A stretch of DNA of 64,000 nucleotides from CAYXZQ01 sp963717515 (GCA_963717515.1 OY970338.1:558001-622000); one strand, 5' to 3'; positions 44,014 to 53,919 are shown, counted from the first letter of the stretch. Notes: generated from the sequence alone by a model not told the origin. Translations and numbers: made by a program.

Positions 44014-44355
44014 ATGGTTCAGGAAGATGTTGAAAAAGGCAAGGCATGCGCAATACTTTCGTATTTCCTTGTTGGGATTATCTGGTATTTCGCTGATGAG
44101 AACATGAGAAAGAACAGCTATGCCAAGTTCCACGCCAAACAGGGGCTTGTATTTTTTGTCGCATGGGTGGCCCTGTGGATAATCGAGATGATTCTGATAT
44201 TTATCCCGATAATCGGCTGGCTGCTGCTGTTTGTATTATGGATTGTCTGGATAGCATTGTTCGTGCTATGGATAATCGGGCTTATCTCTGCAATCAACGG
44301 CAAAGAGAAAGAGGTCCCGGTGATAGGCCAGTTCGCAAAGAACTTCACGTTCTGA
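44014..44355 (+). CDS. DUF4870-like membrane protein
   Basis: This 113-residue protein has three membrane helices: ACAILSYFLVGIIWYFA, QGLVFFVAWVALWIIEMILI and a long WLLLFVLWIVWIALFVLWIIGL. Between the first two is the family-like FHAKQGLVFF segment. Function is unknown. Two ATGs (44008 and 44014) are in frame; 44014 is chosen because GGAGGGG ends 6 nt before it. An upstream A/T-rich box near 43933-43942 (AAATTTAAAT) is the probable promoter. Confidence 0.8.
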   Translation: MVQEDVEKGKACAILSYFLVGIIWYFADENMRKNSYAKFHAKQGLVFFVAWVALWIIEMILIFIPIIGWLLLFVLWIVWIALFVLWIIGLISAINGKEKEVPVIGQFAKNFTF

Positions 44356-44395
44356 ATTTATGTTGTTTTTCTTTTATTTTTCTCTCTCCTTTGAT

Positions 44396-45523
44396 TCATG
44401 AATTCGTTACCTTAGAGAGCAACCCGGCGACTATCCCTCTTCTCAGCGGAATAGCCTTCTGCGGGCATATCTCATGACAGCAGTAGCACCTTATGCATTT
44501 GCCGTAATCGAATTTCGGCTTCTTTTGGTGCATGGTTATCGCTCCAGCAGGGCAGATCTTCTCGCAACTGCCGCAGCTTATGCATAATGCTTTTTCAAGG
44601 ACAGGCCTTGCTGTGAATATTCCCCTGACTATCCTTGACAATGAAACTGGCATCTTCTGCATCATGTTGCCCGGCCGCCTGAAATTCTTTATCTTGACAT
44701 CTTCCAGGCTTTTTCCGACAATCTCAATCTCACTTATGTCAGAGCCCGGAATCCCTCTTTTTTTTGCGCATGATGCTGTGTGGACCTCTGATTCTTTCAT
44801 CCCGATGATATTCATCGCCACTGTATCGACTGCGATAGCACTCGTTCCAGCAATGACAAGGCCGATGTCCCTGGGATTGCCTGCTGCAGGGCCAGAACCT
44901 TCCATCCCGACGACAGCATCGACTATCGTCAGGGAAGGGTGGACTGCATCATGAAGGTCAAGGAGCATCTCAGAGAATATGGCAGGGTCCTGGAACCGGA
45001 GATGGTATGAGCCCTTAATCTTGCCGGGTATGCAGCCATAGATATTCTTGACAGCACATGTCATCCCTGTCAATGAATGGGTCTTGAGCTTCGGAAGGTT
45101 TATCAGGACATCAAACTCCTTGAGCCTTGCTGACAGCCTGAATGACTTTGAGATATTTCCTGAAGTTTTTACAGCCTGAGGTTCACCGAGCTCTACCAAT
45201 GGGATGTCAAGCTCTTGGCACATGTCAAGGATGCCGCTCTTCTTTGCAACAGCACTGAGTGAATGCAGCCCTGGGCTGTCGCCGACAGAAGGCAGACCTC
45301 CTGCCCGGCTGACCTCTTTTGCCACTGCAGCAACAAAGATAGGATGGGTCGTCACAGCATCATCCTGGCTTTTCGGAGAAAGCTGGTTTATCTTAAGAAG
45401 GACCCTGTCGCCCTTCTTCACGAATTTTCCGATGCCACCGAGCATGTCAAGACAGGTTTTCACAGATGCATCTGCATCAGTGTATGACACGCATCCTGCA
45501 ATCGAGACTGTCGTTGTTTTCAT
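44396..45523 (-). CDS. DUF362 protein with two 4Fe-4S clusters
   Basis: This is a 375-residue protein. Residues 1-280 are a DUF362 domain (RVLLKINQLSPKSQDDAVTT, INLPKLKTHSLTGMTCAVKN, VVGMEGSGPAAGNPRDIG). Residues 310-365 are a bacterial-type ferredoxin domain with CISCGSCEKICPAGAI and CIRCYCCHEICPQKAI, room for two 4Fe-4S clusters. The family is common in anaerobes and is assumed to be redox-active, but no reaction is established. It suggests an anaerobic lifestyle. It is followed upstream (in the same orientation) by a membrane protein gene about 50 nt away. Confidence 0.88.
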   Translation of the reverse strand: MKTTTVSIAGCVSYTDADASVKTCLDMLGGIGKFVKKGDRVLLKINQLSPKSQDDAVTTHPIFVAAVAKEVSRAGGLPSVGDSPGLHSLSAVAKKSGILDMCQELDIPLVELGEPQAVKTSGNISKSFRLSARLKEFDVLINLPKLKTHSLTGMTCAVKNIYGCIPGKIKGSYHLRFQDPAIFSEMLLDLHDAVHPSLTIVDAVVGMEGSGPAAGNPRDIGLVIAGTSAIAVDTVAMNIIGMKESEVHTASCAKKRGIPGSDISEIEIVGKSLEDVKIKNFRRPGNMMQKMPVSLSRIVRGIFTARPVLEKALCISCGSCEKICPAGAITMHQKKPKFDYGKCIRCYCCHEICPQKAIPLRRGIVAGLLSKVTNS

Positions 45524-45575
45524 CCTGAAAAGGAAGGGCCTTTCGGCATCCTTTATAATCTTTGCCTTTGCCGGG

Positions 45576-46034
45576 TCAGTTCCTTGCCAAGAGCGACCCG
45601 AGCGCTGACAATCCTGCTCCTATCAGTGCCGAGAAAATCGGCCCGGTGATCAGACCAACATAGACCCCTATCGTAATTATGCTCCTCGTCATATCTGCGG
45701 GTGCACCCTGGGCGACTGCCTGGTTGATCGCTTCTGTGTATATGGCAGGGAAATAATAGAAACTGATGATTCCCAGTATCCCACCTGCAAAACCAGTTAT
45801 GGCCCCTGCAAATGCACCTGTCTTTGCTGCATAGCCGGTAGTCTCACCAGCCTTCTTGACCATAAAGCCGACATAGACGAATGCTGCAATGATTATGATG
45901 TAGCCCAAAACTGCCTGCACAGTCGTGCCGATGAATCCCATGCCTGCAAGGATGATAGCAGCGATGCTCCAGACAATGACGACATATACTGGAATCTCAG
46001 CGAATTCCCACATTTTTTTGTATCCTTTTTCCAT
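45576..46034 (-). CDS. Four-helix membrane protein, unknown
   Basis: This 152-residue protein consists of four predicted membrane helices: VYVVIVWSIAAIILAGMGF, AVLGYIIIIAAFVYVGFMV, a Gly/Ala-rich TGAFAGAITGFAGGILGIIS and VGLITGPIFSALIGAGLSAL. The Gly-rich helices pack tightly and resemble DUF5518/TIGR04086-like archaeal membrane proteins; the family is uncertain. It probably shares a transcript with the DUF362 gene about 50 nt downstream. Confidence 0.7.
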   Translation of the reverse strand: MEKGYKKMWEFAEIPVYVVIVWSIAAIILAGMGFIGTTVQAVLGYIIIIAAFVYVGFMVKKAGETTGYAAKTGAFAGAITGFAGGILGIISFYYFPAIYTEAINQAVAQGAPADMTRSIITIGVYVGLITGPIFSALIGAGLSALGSLLARN

Positions 46035-46172
46035 TTTCCCACCCCAATCATCCTGACTGTCAGGATATGGACTGATAATGACCAGCTTACTGATAAATTT
46101 TTTGGTTTGGCCAATGTCATCATTCCCCTGGATTGCAAAAGTATAAAAATGACCTCGAAACCAGCCAGAGCC

Positions 46173-46670
46173 ATGGAACCGACATCATCACCGTACATAA
46201 TCGTCAGGAAATCAAGCATACACAACAGGGGAGTGTTCGCAAGCTGTGACATCCCGAAAGGGACAAGGGTGATCGAGTATGTCGGCGAGAAGATATCAAA
46301 AAAAGTGGCCCAGGACAGGGTCACATCGACAATAGACAATGCTGACGAGAATAACGGAGCAGTGTACATCTTCGAGTTGAACAAGAGGCAGGATATCGAC
46401 GGGAATGTGCCGTACAATACGGCAAGGTACATCAACCATTCATGCGACCCCAACTGCGAGGCAGAGATAATCCGGGGCAGGATATGGATTATCGCGCTCA
46501 GGGACATCAGGACAGGAGAAGAGATCTCTTACAATTACGGCTACGATTTAGATGATTTTGAGGACCATCCATGCAGGTGCGGGTCAGAGAACTGCTTAGG
46601 ATATATCGTCGCTGAAGAGCATTGGAAAAAAGTCAACAAAGCTCTTGCCTGGAAGAAAAACAGCACTTGA
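46173..46670 (+). CDS. SET-domain lysine methyltransferase
   Basis: This is a 165-residue SET protein. RGVFASCDIPKGTRVIEYVG opens the domain, ARYINHSCDPNCEAEI is the NHSC motif that knots the active site, and GEEISYNYGYDLDDF gives the catalytic Tyr and GEE. CRCGSENCLGYI is a post-SET zinc-type cysteine motif, as in eukaryotic histone methyltransferases. The frame continues upstream to TTG 46107 with an ATG at 46149, but a TATA box at 46141-46149 overlaps that ATG, so the leaderless start is ATG 46173. The substrate is unknown. It precedes the pilus locus. Confidence 0.9.
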   Translation: MEPTSSPYIIVRKSSIHNRGVFASCDIPKGTRVIEYVGEKISKKVAQDRVTSTIDNADENNGAVYIFELNKRQDIDGNVPYNTARYINHSCDPNCEAEIIRGRIWIIALRDIRTGEEISYNYGYDLDDFEDHPCRCGSENCLGYIVAEEHWKKVNKALAWKKNST

Positions 46671-46737
46671 ATTTCATTCTGAAATAGTTACACCCCCATG
46701 CATAACTTTAAATATGAATAGTATGAGTAATACAGCC

Positions 46738-47154
46738 ATGGCTAAGCGCTCCCAGGTTGCAATGGAGTACATGATGGTCGTGGGATTTGCGATGCTCATG
46801 GTGATCCCATTGTTTGTCATCTATGGTTCCCAGGGCATGGCAGCAAGGGACCAGGTCAACGAGAAGCAGGCCTCCAACATCGCAAGGAAGATCGTCGATT
46901 CTGCTGAGACTGTCTACTATCTTGGAAAACCATCAAAGACAACCATCAAGGTATACATGCCTGATGATATCAGGAACATAACGATATCACCAAGATCGAT
47001 CGATTTTCACATGAGGACAAGCCAAGGGGTCTCAGTTATCTCTGTTGAATCATCATACGTTAACCTTACAGGAAGCCTTTCCGCCAATCCGGGAATACAT
47101 TATATTGAGATTGCAGCAGATGACTATGCAGTGAATGTCTCGACCAGATCCTGA
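46738..47154 (+). CDS. Pilin-like protein, class III signal
   Basis: This 138-residue protein starts MAKRSQVAMEYMMVVGFAML, a class III signal: a short basic head, a cleavage site before SQ, and a hydrophobic assembly helix with Glu at the +5-like position. The mature part is a small beta domain. A TATA-like AACTTTAAATATG near 46705-46715 lies about 25 nt upstream, so ATG 46738 is preferred over the longer frame. It starts a run of co-directional genes leading to the ATPase and membrane platform, and is probably a minor pilin. Confidence 0.85.
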   Translation: MAKRSQVAMEYMMVVGFAMLMVIPLFVIYGSQGMAARDQVNEKQASNIARKIVDSAETVYYLGKPSKTTIKVYMPDDIRNITISPRSIDFHMRTSQGVSVISVESSYVNLTGSLSANPGIHYIEIAADDYAVNVSTRS

Positions 47155-47178
47155 GACAGCAGGAAGGGCCATCCATCC

Positions 47179-47583
47179 ATGAAAAAAAAGGGGAAAATGA
47201 ACAAAGGGCAGGTTGCGAACGAGTTCCTGATACTTCTAGGCATAGGCATCATATTCCTGCTGGTATTCCTTTATGCTATATCAGATGACATCCAGTCCCT
47301 GACAACCGAGAAGGAGTACAACGCGATAAGAGACGTGGGCTACTCTGTCCAGTATGAATTCTTTCTAGCAGCAGCTGTCAAGGACGGGTACATGAGAAAG
47401 TTCACTGTGCCGATTACCCATGACGGAGTCCAGTATAACATCACGCATTCCGGGAATTACCTAGTCCTGCAGACAGTCAAGACCGGCCAGGTGGCAGAGT
47501 TCGCTGTCCCTCCGTTCGAGGGCACCATCCGAAAAGGACAGAACAACATCTCAATGAACGGGGGAGTTATCCATGTCAACTAA
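47179..47583 (+). CDS. Pilin-like protein, class III signal
   Basis: This 134-residue protein has the signal NKGQVANEFLILLGIGIIFL, with Gln and Glu placed as in archaeal prepilins. The exported part has an NxT site and short beta strands. The ATG at 47197 is an alternative start, preceded by GGGG. It lies 24 nt after the first pilin gene, and its end overlaps the next by 11 nt. A minor pilin or pseudopilin role is inferred. Confidence 0.82.
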   Translation: MKKKGKMNKGQVANEFLILLGIGIIFLLVFLYAISDDIQSLTTEKEYNAIRDVGYSVQYEFFLAAAVKDGYMRKFTVPITHDGVQYNITHSGNYLVLQTVKTGQVAEFAVPPFEGTIRKGQNNISMNGGVIHVN

Positions 47584-48103
47584 AAAGGCACAGACATGGT
47601 ACATGGATTTCATAATCGGCATATTCATATTCAGCCTCTGTCTGGTGCTCTACTACAAATTCATACCGAACATCCAATCACAGGAGCTTGATACCCTGAA
47701 CGGTGTATACATGGATGCGAGGATAGTCTCAGAATCCCTTGTCAGCAGCGGCTATCCTCCGGGCTGGAACCAGAGCGACGTGCAGAGGATAGGGATAACA
47801 GACGGCGACAAGATAATCAACTACACAAGCCTCTACAGGTTCCAGAACATGACGCTTGAGGATTACAACAGGACGAGGGGCAGGTTCAACATAAAGAGCG
47901 ATTTTGCCGTATTCTTCACTGACAGGGACGGCCAGCCAGCCAATCTCAGCGGTATCTGGTTTGTCGGATATCCAAATGCCGACCCAGGGCCGGGAAGCGT
48001 CATGGACATGGGTGCAATCCCATACAACAACCTTGCAACCCTCACAAGGATACTGGTATTCGACAAGAGAGTAGTCAACATGGTGGTATATGCATGGCGA
48101 TGA
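47573..48103 (+). CDS. Pilin-like protein
   Basis: This 176-residue protein starts MSTKKAQTWYMDFIIGIFIF, a class III-like signal with an N-terminal hydrophobic helix and a basic head, but the conserved Glu is replaced by Asp. Several NxS/T sites and a GxxP-rich exported domain follow. It overlaps the previous gene by 11 nt and the giant VWA gene by 10 nt, so all are translated in a coupled way. It may be a tip or adaptor pilin for the VWA protein. Confidence 0.8.
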   Translation: MSTKKAQTWYMDFIIGIFIFSLCLVLYYKFIPNIQSQELDTLNGVYMDARIVSESLVSSGYPPGWNQSDVQRIGITDGDKIINYTSLYRFQNMTLEDYNRTRGRFNIKSDFAVFFTDRDGQPANLSGIWFVGYPNADPGPGSVMDMGAIPYNNLATLTRILVFDKRVVNMVVYAWR

Positions 48104-51100
48104 AAAAAGGGTATTTCTTCACGATCGACGCCCTGCTTGCGCTCTTCATCCTGGTGACAGGTTTTCTTCTGCTTTCGAACCTCTATGTCAGCACCCAGCC
48201 CAGGACCCAGCTCAACTACTACTCTGAAGACATGATATCCCTCTTCTCAGACATGAAGGTGGGCGAGCTAAACAACACCTATCTTCAGAAACTTATCGAC
48301 GACGGAAACATCACTGACATGGACAACACTATCCTTGAGCAGATAGGGATATTCTGGGTCACCAACAGGACCGGACTTGCAAGGAATCTTGCACAGAACA
48401 TCTCGGGCGATCTGATCCCTGACAGGTTCGGGTTCTCGTTTATCGTAGGCAATGATGTCGTCTACAGCCAGCCCAAGGGAAGGAGCGACGAGCTCGTCAC
48501 ATTCAAGAACATGATTACAGGAATAGAGAAATCCAGGCCTATCAAGGGGACAGCAGTCAGGATATACCTAAACCAGATATCAAGCATGCTGACGACAAGA
48601 TACGCATACCTTGGCGGATTCGTCGGACAGGGCAATGTCTCGACATCGATAAGCAGCATACCGGCCGATGCAAACATAACAGAGATGTATCTTGAGATGG
48701 ACGCAGCAGATGACTTCTCTCTTTACATAAACGGCATCTTCTGCAATAATTTCTCAGTTCCCCCAGGCAACCTGACATCTGAGGCATGGGAGATTACATA
48801 CTGCAACGGCTCGATCAATAAAGGTGGCAACAACGATTTCTTTTTCAGGTTCGCAGGCCAGCTCAACAGGTCTTACATCGGTGGAGGATTCATAAAGGTC
48901 ACTTACCTGACTAAGAACATCTACCAGAAGAACATGAGCGCCCATACATATTACTTCCCGGGAATCGAGGGCGTAGTCAACCTGTATGACGGTTTCGACG
49001 TCCCGGGCACCCTGAACAACATGGAGATATACCTGCATTACCTGGCAAACCATTCAAACTCGAGCAACAACACATTCTATGTGACCATAGGCAACATTAC
49101 CATATACAGGGACAATTTTTCCAATTCGACGATGAATGTCTACCTGAACAACAGCATGCTCTCGGGCCTTCTAAACTTCACCAGCCTCAGCAACCAGACA
49201 GTGCCCATAAGGGCAGGATTCGAGAACCTGAGCTACCAGTCCATCATCACAGACAAGGGCAACGGCGATGTCGTCGCTATCACAGACGTTTCAGGGAGCA
49301 TGGACTGGGAATTCGATTCCAGCAGCGCGGGGGCTGAGCGGTTCTGCAAGGACCTTTCACTTAACGACCTTGATTCCGAGAAGCTGTCTGTCGCGAAATG
49401 CATACTCAAGACATTCTCGCATGACATACTTTACAACATCACAGGGAACAGGGTGGGGCTTACGACTTACTATACATCAATCAGGAACATGCTGGGGCTT
49501 GGCACAAACCTTACAGCGCTCACTGATGATATAGACAGCTTCTATGCAAACGGCGGGACCTGCACTTCGTGCGGTGTATTGGAAGCATCAGGCATCCTGC
49601 TTTCCGGCGACCCTGTTGACATGCTCAGCAAAGCATGGAAATATTCAAACGATTACCAGTATTCAGACCCGGCTGGTTGGTCCTCCAGCAGCTTTGATGA
49701 TTCATCATGGCCTGAAGGCCTGCTCAATTTCGGATTCGGGCAGGCAAGCGACTATTATACAGGGAATGTTATCCAGGCAGACCTATGGGACCACCCGAAC
49801 GATGTCCCTGCACCTGTGGATTTCACGACAGGGATCAACTCCCTTGAGAACACTTTCGGATTCATTTCTGCTGATGTCGTCGAGAACCTTCTCAACAACT
49901 CTTATTTTGACGGGCCTTCGACGACAGGCTGGGCAGGGCATGGGAACATCAACCTCTCAGACCCGGGCTCGAGCGAGGTATTCAATGATGATTTCGAGAC
50001 CAGCCTTGGCTGGTCGCACGCAGGGACAAATGAGCAGTGGCAGTATGGAACTCCCCTTGGAAGGGGAGGAGGCTCGCATGGTAACCCTGACCCTGATTAT
50101 GCCCATTCAGGCTCAAGGATATGGGGAGAGGACTGCATAAACCCTTCATGGAACGGGGATTACCAGAGCAATGCAGACAGCAGGCTGACATCGCCAGCAA
50201 TCGACTGCACATCCTGCACTGACACTGTCCTTCGCTTTTACAGATGGCTCAATGTCGAGCAGCCTGCCTATGACCAGGCAAGGGTGAGGGTGACTGACTC
50301 TGGAGGGAACTGGCACACTGTCTGGACAAACCCGACTGAGATGACAGACAACAGCTGGAACATGCAGGAGACAGACATATCAGCCTATGCAGACAACAAC
50401 CCCAACCTAAGGGTGCGTTTCGGGACACAGAGCGACGGAAGCTGGCAATACAGCGGATGGAACATAGATGATGTTGCCATTGTGTCGCAATCAGGCACTG
50501 GCGACATATTCGGCCTGCAGCATTACTGGTTCGTCGATTCCGGCGCAGGTAGCTACGGATCGCTCAGCCAGGATTTCCAGTCCCCGAGCGACTCACCGAA
50601 CAATGTCACACTGAACCTTGTCCACAGCATAAACTCAAGCCATTTCGACGGGACCGCAGATGTGTTCTGCAACCTGACATACCCGGGTGGCGAATCATCT
50701 GTATGGTCAGAGCACTGGGCAGCAGGAAGCCTTCCACCTGACGGCCCTGTCAATGAAGCTATCGACCTGACACCGTTCATAACATCAAGTACATTCACGT
50801 ATGTGCTGGAATGCGGAGCAGACCTTTCAGGCCCGGGAGAGACCCTGGTGGCTTTCGACAACATCACAGTGATAATCAACTGGACAAACAACGGAGATGA
50901 CGGCTGGGACTGGCAGGAAGGTGTCTACGGCTATGCAGGAAACATGAATTTCTTCCCTGCAATGGCAGGGGACCTGGAGCTTGTCGCTGACAGGACTTCG
51001 AATGACGCCTCAGGCAGCTATGGTATCCAGGTGAACATCACACAGGACATGATAGATGCCATGAACTCGGCCGGCGGAGGTGCCTGGCTCTCATTCAACT

Positions 51101-52938
51101 ACAGATGGGATGCGAGGGATGACGGCACCGCAAGTGTCTTTGACACGGATGACCAGGTCTGGATCAAAGGATATCTTGAGAAGCCGTCGACAGCAGTCCA
51201 GTGGCTGGGAAGTGAGATGTCATCTGAAGGAGGAGATGCCAGCCCAGAGATATGGACAGCAAACGACCCGGACACAGAAGGCTCAGGTTTGTTTGCTGAA
51301 GACATATCCTCATATATTGATGAGGGCCCCGGTTTTTACTACATTGCTCTGGGCGGCAAGCTGAGGAGGGATTCTGCATCAAAGTACGGCTCCATATCCT
51401 TTGACAATATCCAGCTTGCATTTACAAATGACAGCGGAAATACATTCTACAGGAACAGGTTCTTTGTAAATGATCCGGCTGAGCTCCATAGCCCGATATC
51501 ATTGACAATCACATCAGACAGCGGAGCAGATGTTTACCTAAACGGCAATCTCATCGATTCTTATGCCGGCGCCCAGTCAGGCAGGAACATAGCTGTAGTC
51601 CCTGGCGATTTCTCAAGAGGGGACAATATACTTGCCATAAAGCTCAAGAACTCTGACAGCTCAGGCAGGCTTAATGCTAGGCTTACTGCGAACATCACTG
51701 ACAGGCAGAAGGCGATGGTCATCATGAGCGACGGCATATCGAACGCCTGTGTGGGCTCCCATGGATCATACGACGACGGCAACTGCGACGACTGTGGAAG
51801 AGCATGCTGTCCCGGATCAGACGGCGTGATAGACAATGTCTGCCCGCACATACCCGAGATTCAGGCATCTGGAGACCTCAGCAGCGATGAAAAGCGCGCA
51901 GCCGAACAGCTGATAAACATCTCATGCTATTATAACAAAAAATATGGGATATCTCTTTACACTGTCGCATTCGGCGATGTGGGCAATGGCGGCGAGCTGG
52001 CCCTGAATCTCACTGCATTATGCGACCCTGACTACACCCCTGACGAGCCGCATTTCTTCACCAGCTCAGATCCTGAAGGCCTTGCAGGCATATACGGCCA
52101 GATAGCGAACGAGCTCAGGCTGATATTCTCCCTGAAGAAATCCCAGATAATATCCTTCCAGGGGGCATTCGAGGAGTCGTACCTCTATCACGACTCATAC
52201 ATCGCGCTGAATTACACGCCAATCATCCCCCCAATCATCCATGGGGAAGTGCCAATATTCTTCGAGAGCCCGGATTTCGGAGGATGCACATACGACCTCC
52301 AGATCCCATCGCAGATAAGGCCGCTTGAGGCATATCTCCTCGCATATTCAGGTGAGCACTGGACAGACTATGTGGCTGTGACCAACAGCAAAGGGACTCA
52401 TGTCGCCTACAACCTCTCGAGGTTCAACACAAACTATGCAAACCTGGGAGATCCGTTCCCAATACCCATCCCTGGGCCTTATTTCGAGAGGGGAGAGACC
52501 AACACGATAATTGTCAGGACAGGGGACAATTCGCTCAATTCCTCAAACTGCTCAACGAACACGACCATGCTCTACACAGGACTTCTGAACATGATAAATT
52601 TCACCGACCCGTACAGCTCTGTGCACCCGAACGCAACAGGCTGCAACTGGACAATCGAGCACGAGCTCGGATATAATTTCACGCTCTCAGTCCCAACTGA
52701 TTATGCCGGACCGCTCACATGCGTGTATACAAACAGCAGCCATGGACTGTCTGGCTTTGACAATGACGACTCGTATGACTGGGCGATGTACAATTTCCTG
52801 GTGCACCTTGACTACAACAATGACGGAAGGATATTCATCAATTTCGGAAAGAGCGACTTCATCGTGAACTCTTGGGTCGTCCATGATGTACCTTATCTCT
52901 GGGGGCCGACAATCGCCGAGGTGAGAGTGTGGCAATAG
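48094..52938 (+). CDS. Giant pilin-anchored VWA protein
   Basis: This 1614-residue protein begins with a pilin-like hydrophobic helix (KKGYFFTIDALLALFILVTGF). A VWA domain carries the MIDAS metal residues in TDVSGSMDWEF (Asp398), GGTCTSCG (Thr489) and IMSDGIS (Asp1213). About 700 residues are inserted between the second and third of these. The insert holds jelly-roll or MAM-like domains (WKYSNDYQYSDPAGW, DDFETSLGWSHAGTNEQW, YSGWNIDDVAIV) that may bind sugars or proteins. Cysteines lie in CGRACCPG near the third motif. The last 350 residues are more beta domains. VWA proteins at pilus tips bind ligands; an adhesin role is inferred. It overlaps both neighbours by 10 nt. Confidence 0.85.
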   Translation: MAMKKGYFFTIDALLALFILVTGFLLLSNLYVSTQPRTQLNYYSEDMISLFSDMKVGELNNTYLQKLIDDGNITDMDNTILEQIGIFWVTNRTGLARNLAQNISGDLIPDRFGFSFIVGNDVVYSQPKGRSDELVTFKNMITGIEKSRPIKGTAVRIYLNQISSMLTTRYAYLGGFVGQGNVSTSISSIPADANITEMYLEMDAADDFSLYINGIFCNNFSVPPGNLTSEAWEITYCNGSINKGGNNDFFFRFAGQLNRSYIGGGFIKVTYLTKNIYQKNMSAHTYYFPGIEGVVNLYDGFDVPGTLNNMEIYLHYLANHSNSSNNTFYVTIGNITIYRDNFSNSTMNVYLNNSMLSGLLNFTSLSNQTVPIRAGFENLSYQSIITDKGNGDVVAITDVSGSMDWEFDSSSAGAERFCKDLSLNDLDSEKLSVAKCILKTFSHDILYNITGNRVGLTTYYTSIRNMLGLGTNLTALTDDIDSFYANGGTCTSCGVLEASGILLSGDPVDMLSKAWKYSNDYQYSDPAGWSSSSFDDSSWPEGLLNFGFGQASDYYTGNVIQADLWDHPNDVPAPVDFTTGINSLENTFGFISADVVENLLNNSYFDGPSTTGWAGHGNINLSDPGSSEVFNDDFETSLGWSHAGTNEQWQYGTPLGRGGGSHGNPDPDYAHSGSRIWGEDCINPSWNGDYQSNADSRLTSPAIDCTSCTDTVLRFYRWLNVEQPAYDQARVRVTDSGGNWHTVWTNPTEMTDNSWNMQETDISAYADNNPNLRVRFGTQSDGSWQYSGWNIDDVAIVSQSGTGDIFGLQHYWFVDSGAGSYGSLSQDFQSPSDSPNNVTLNLVHSINSSHFDGTADVFCNLTYPGGESSVWSEHWAAGSLPPDGPVNEAIDLTPFITSSTFTYVLECGADLSGPGETLVAFDNITVIINWTNNGDDGWDWQEGVYGYAGNMNFFPAMAGDLELVADRTSNDASGSYGIQVNITQDMIDAMNSAGGGAWLSFNYRWDARDDGTASVFDTDDQVWIKGYLEKPSTAVQWLGSEMSSEGGDASPEIWTANDPDTEGSGLFAEDISSYIDEGPGFYYIALGGKLRRDSASKYGSISFDNIQLAFTNDSGNTFYRNRFFVNDPAELHSPISLTITSDSGADVYLNGNLIDSYAGAQSGRNIAVVPGDFSRGDNILAIKLKNSDSSGRLNARLTANITDRQKAMVIMSDGISNACVGSHGSYDDGNCDDCGRACCPGSDGVIDNVCPHIPEIQASGDLSSDEKRAAEQLINISCYYNKKYGISLYTVAFGDVGNGGELALNLTALCDPDYTPDEPHFFTSSDPEGLAGIYGQIANELRLIFSLKKSQIISFQGAFEESYLYHDSYIALNYTPIIPPIIHGEVPIFFESPDFGGCTYDLQIPSQIRPLEAYLLAYSGEHWTDYVAVTNSKGTHVAYNLSRFNTNYANLGDPFPIPIPGPYFERGETNTIIVRTGDNSLNSSNCSTNTTMLYTGLLNMINFTDPYSSVHPNATGCNWTIEHELGYNFTLSVPTDYAGPLTCVYTNSSHGLSGFDNDDSYDWAMYNFLVHLDYNNDGRIFINFGKSDFIVNSWVVHDVPYLWGPTIAEVRVWQ

Positions 52939-53864
52939 GGAAGAAGGCAGTAGTATTCACGATGATAGCGATAGCATTCCTTTGCCTGCTCTTCTTTGCA
53001 ATGAACATCGAGAAGAGCTACACGCTCAGGGAGCAGTCATTCATCACCGGCGACAGGGTGAAGTCTGTCGATTTCTTCATCTCTGACCTGGAGAAAGACA
53101 TACAGAGGGGGACTTATATCGCGATGTTCCGCGCTATGCTTGCTATGCAGCAGCATATAACATCAGAAGGAAGATACCTCAACGATACCCAGGCAACGTT
53201 CGAGGAGCTCCTGATAAATGGAACCATCGATTCAGGATATGTCAGCGTGATGAACGGTACAGAACTCAAGGTCTGGATAGCGAAGATCCAGCAAGAGGCT
53301 GGAAAAGTTGCCATAAGGTTCAATTATACAATCAACAGCGTAAGACTCTACCAGGTAAACCCCTGGATAGTCTCAGCCGACCTCAATGTCACGATGGACA
53401 TCTTTGATTCGAGGAAGACTGCAGTATGGAAAAGGAATGAGATAATAACAGAATCACTCAACATAACGACATTCGAGGACCCGCTATACACTGCCAATAC
53501 ATTCGGCAGGGTCATATACACCATCCAGAAGAGCAATGTGACAAATTTCACTGTCGGCACTGACACTTCCGGCCTGCTGTATCATGTCGACAACAAGCTC
53601 TACATTGCTTCATCAAGCGCGCCAAGCTACATCATGAGGCTCTCGGGCAACCTGTCGAACTCGAGCTTCGGAATCGAGAGCATCGTAAATCTCAAGGACC
53701 TTGAGGACAGCAAGATAGACACCCTTGAGAAGTCATGCATCGACTACATCTACTTCTCAAGCTCATCCCCGCCAAGCTTCCTGGTCAACAACACCTACAA
53801 CTGGCTGAGGCTTGACAATGAGTCAGGTCACCTTGCAAGGTACGGGGTCACCAATCTTGTATAG
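52929..53864 (+). CDS. Pilus-associated membrane protein
   Basis: This 311-residue protein has an N-terminal anchor (KKAVVFTMIAIAFLCLLFFAM) followed by a large exported part rich in NxS/T sites, with short alpha and longer beta segments. It starts at GTG 52929 inside the VWA gene, with a 10-nt overlap. The anchor looks like a prepilin helix but lacks the usual Glu. A structural or accessory pilus role follows from position; I recognise no family. Confidence 0.75.
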   Translation: MAIGKKAVVFTMIAIAFLCLLFFAMNIEKSYTLREQSFITGDRVKSVDFFISDLEKDIQRGTYIAMFRAMLAMQQHITSEGRYLNDTQATFEELLINGTIDSGYVSVMNGTELKVWIAKIQQEAGKVAIRFNYTINSVRLYQVNPWIVSADLNVTMDIFDSRKTAVWKRNEIITESLNITTFEDPLYTANTFGRVIYTIQKSNVTNFTVGTDTSGLLYHVDNKLYIASSSAPSYIMRLSGNLSNSSFGIESIVNLKDLEDSKIDTLEKSCIDYIYFSSSSPPSFLVNNTYNWLRLDNESGHLARYGVTNLV

Positions 53865-53909
53865 GATGGGGCTTAAAGTGATGCCATATATAGCATGTTT
53901 TAATAGAAA

Positions 53910-53919
53910 GTTATATATA
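53910..53919 (+). promoter_or_regulatory. TATA box for the coiled-coil/ATPase operon
   Basis: TTATATATAA lies about 24 nt before the ATG at 53943. It may allow the motor genes to be expressed separately from the pilin genes upstream. Confidence 0.6.
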
